Below are positions 63,295 through 64,000 of a DNA stretch of 64,000 bases, piece by piece. The translations under genes were made by a program, and so were the position numbers. Source of the DNA: Owenia fusiformis (taxonomy: Eukaryota; Annelida; Polychaeta; Sabellida; Oweniidae); the NCBI GenBank assembly GCA_903813345.2, contig CAIIXF020000009.1, positions 31,906,740 through 31,970,739 on the forward strand. The letters run 5' to 3'. A model generated the notes under the pieces. That model did not search any database. It saw only the letters and a list, made by a program, of their open reading frames with translations, and was not told the DNA's origin. Position 1 is the stretch's first letter; every line of letters starts with the position of its first letter.

Positions 63295-64000
63295 GTAAGT
63301 AGTTTCAGTTATAATCCTAGTATAATGAATTACTAGATTATTAGCGGGGTCAGATGTCCTTTTTTTGTTCGACTTTTTCAGGAAAGCAACAAACTTGGCA
63401 AAGTTGTAGAATCATATGATCTGAGTGAAAAATGATTTCAGGGCAAGTGATTTGGGGTGGTCTTCATGGATTTTTTAGCCTCTGACCCCCCGTCCCTACC
63501 AGACTTGGAGGGGTATATTACTAAAATTAAATAAAAATGGTTTTAAAGTATTTTTCTTTAAATGACTTTATTTGGTGATTGGTTTGAGCCTTGAAATTGT
63601 GTAAAAGCCAATTAAGAAGTTGTCTGTAGCAAGAAAAACTCATTTTAACCCAATTATCTAAGAATACTTCGTTGTTTAAAGGGCCAAATATGGGACATCC
63701 AGTACTGTATTTCAAGAATGTGATGTCTGATAGTCCTGAAAAATTCATAGTAGTAGAGCTTTAAGTTTTTATCACAGATAAAAAATATACCATGGGTGGC
63801 TCGTGTATTTTTTGAGAAAAAAATTCTCGAAATTTCAATTTGTAAGTGCATGCAGCTCAGGGGTAACCTTATTTTACCTTAATAATTTTTAAAATATGCA
63901 ATGTATGCATCTCATATGAGGTCTAAATGATGCATAGAGCATTGTTTTGTCATATTATTACTAATTAGATGTAAAATAATTCTTGGAAATTTTTCAAAAT
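63295..64000. other. Start of intron 66, no further exon found
   Basis: Begins GTAAGT. A TTTTTCAG at about 63375-63382 would open only nine codons before a stop and is not taken as an exon. The next exon must lie beyond the window. Confidence 0.6.

Noticed and set aside
63383-63409. Possible next ABCA exon after TTTTTCAG
   Set aside because: Phase fits exon 66 but a stop follows after nine codons and the text does not match the 244-nt exon type.

Overview
The window is eukaryotic: AT-rich, intron-dense, with GT-AG splice sites, many small inverted-repeat transposons and no bacterial-style gene packing. The repeat types and an intronless RING/B-box/NHL gene suggest a marine invertebrate animal (mollusc, hemichordate, lancelet or similar). 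The sequence alone does not settle which.

Layout. Bases 1-8612 hold no gene I can support, only interspersed repeats and MITEs. From 8670 to the right end, the plus strand carries one giant gene. Its first three exons encode the N-terminus, first transmembrane helix and first luminal segment of an ABCA12/ABCA13-class lipid transporter. I traced 66 consecutive coding exons (8670-63294). Every splice phase matches the next and the frame never breaks, giving 12,029 nt, about 4,010 residues. The gene runs off the right edge before the second membrane helix and both ATPase domains, so nearly all of this is a single extracellular/luminal domain (ECD1).

The ECD1 is modular. I count 17 copies of a module centred on a pair of cysteines, with many N-glycosylation sequons. 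Up to exon 48 most modules use the same four-exon phase pattern (0-0, 0-2, 2-1, 1-0). From exon 51 the 2-1/1-0 intron is gone, and a three-exon module of about 212 codons is repeated four times in tandem (exons 55-66). A nine-exon block is also duplicated in tandem (exons 24-32 and 33-41). Exon 51 (694 nt) is a fusion of about four ordinary exons.

A second gene, an intronless TRIM2/3/56/71-like protein of 618 residues, lies on the minus strand inside intron 42 of the ABCA gene (47481-49337).

The introns hold many small non-autonomous DNA transposons whose ends can be read exactly: a 9-bp-TSD family (three copies), an 8-bp-TSD hAT-like element, TTAA-flanked foldbacks and several TA-flanked MITEs. 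Minisatellites in three introns run up to, or close to, a splice acceptor.
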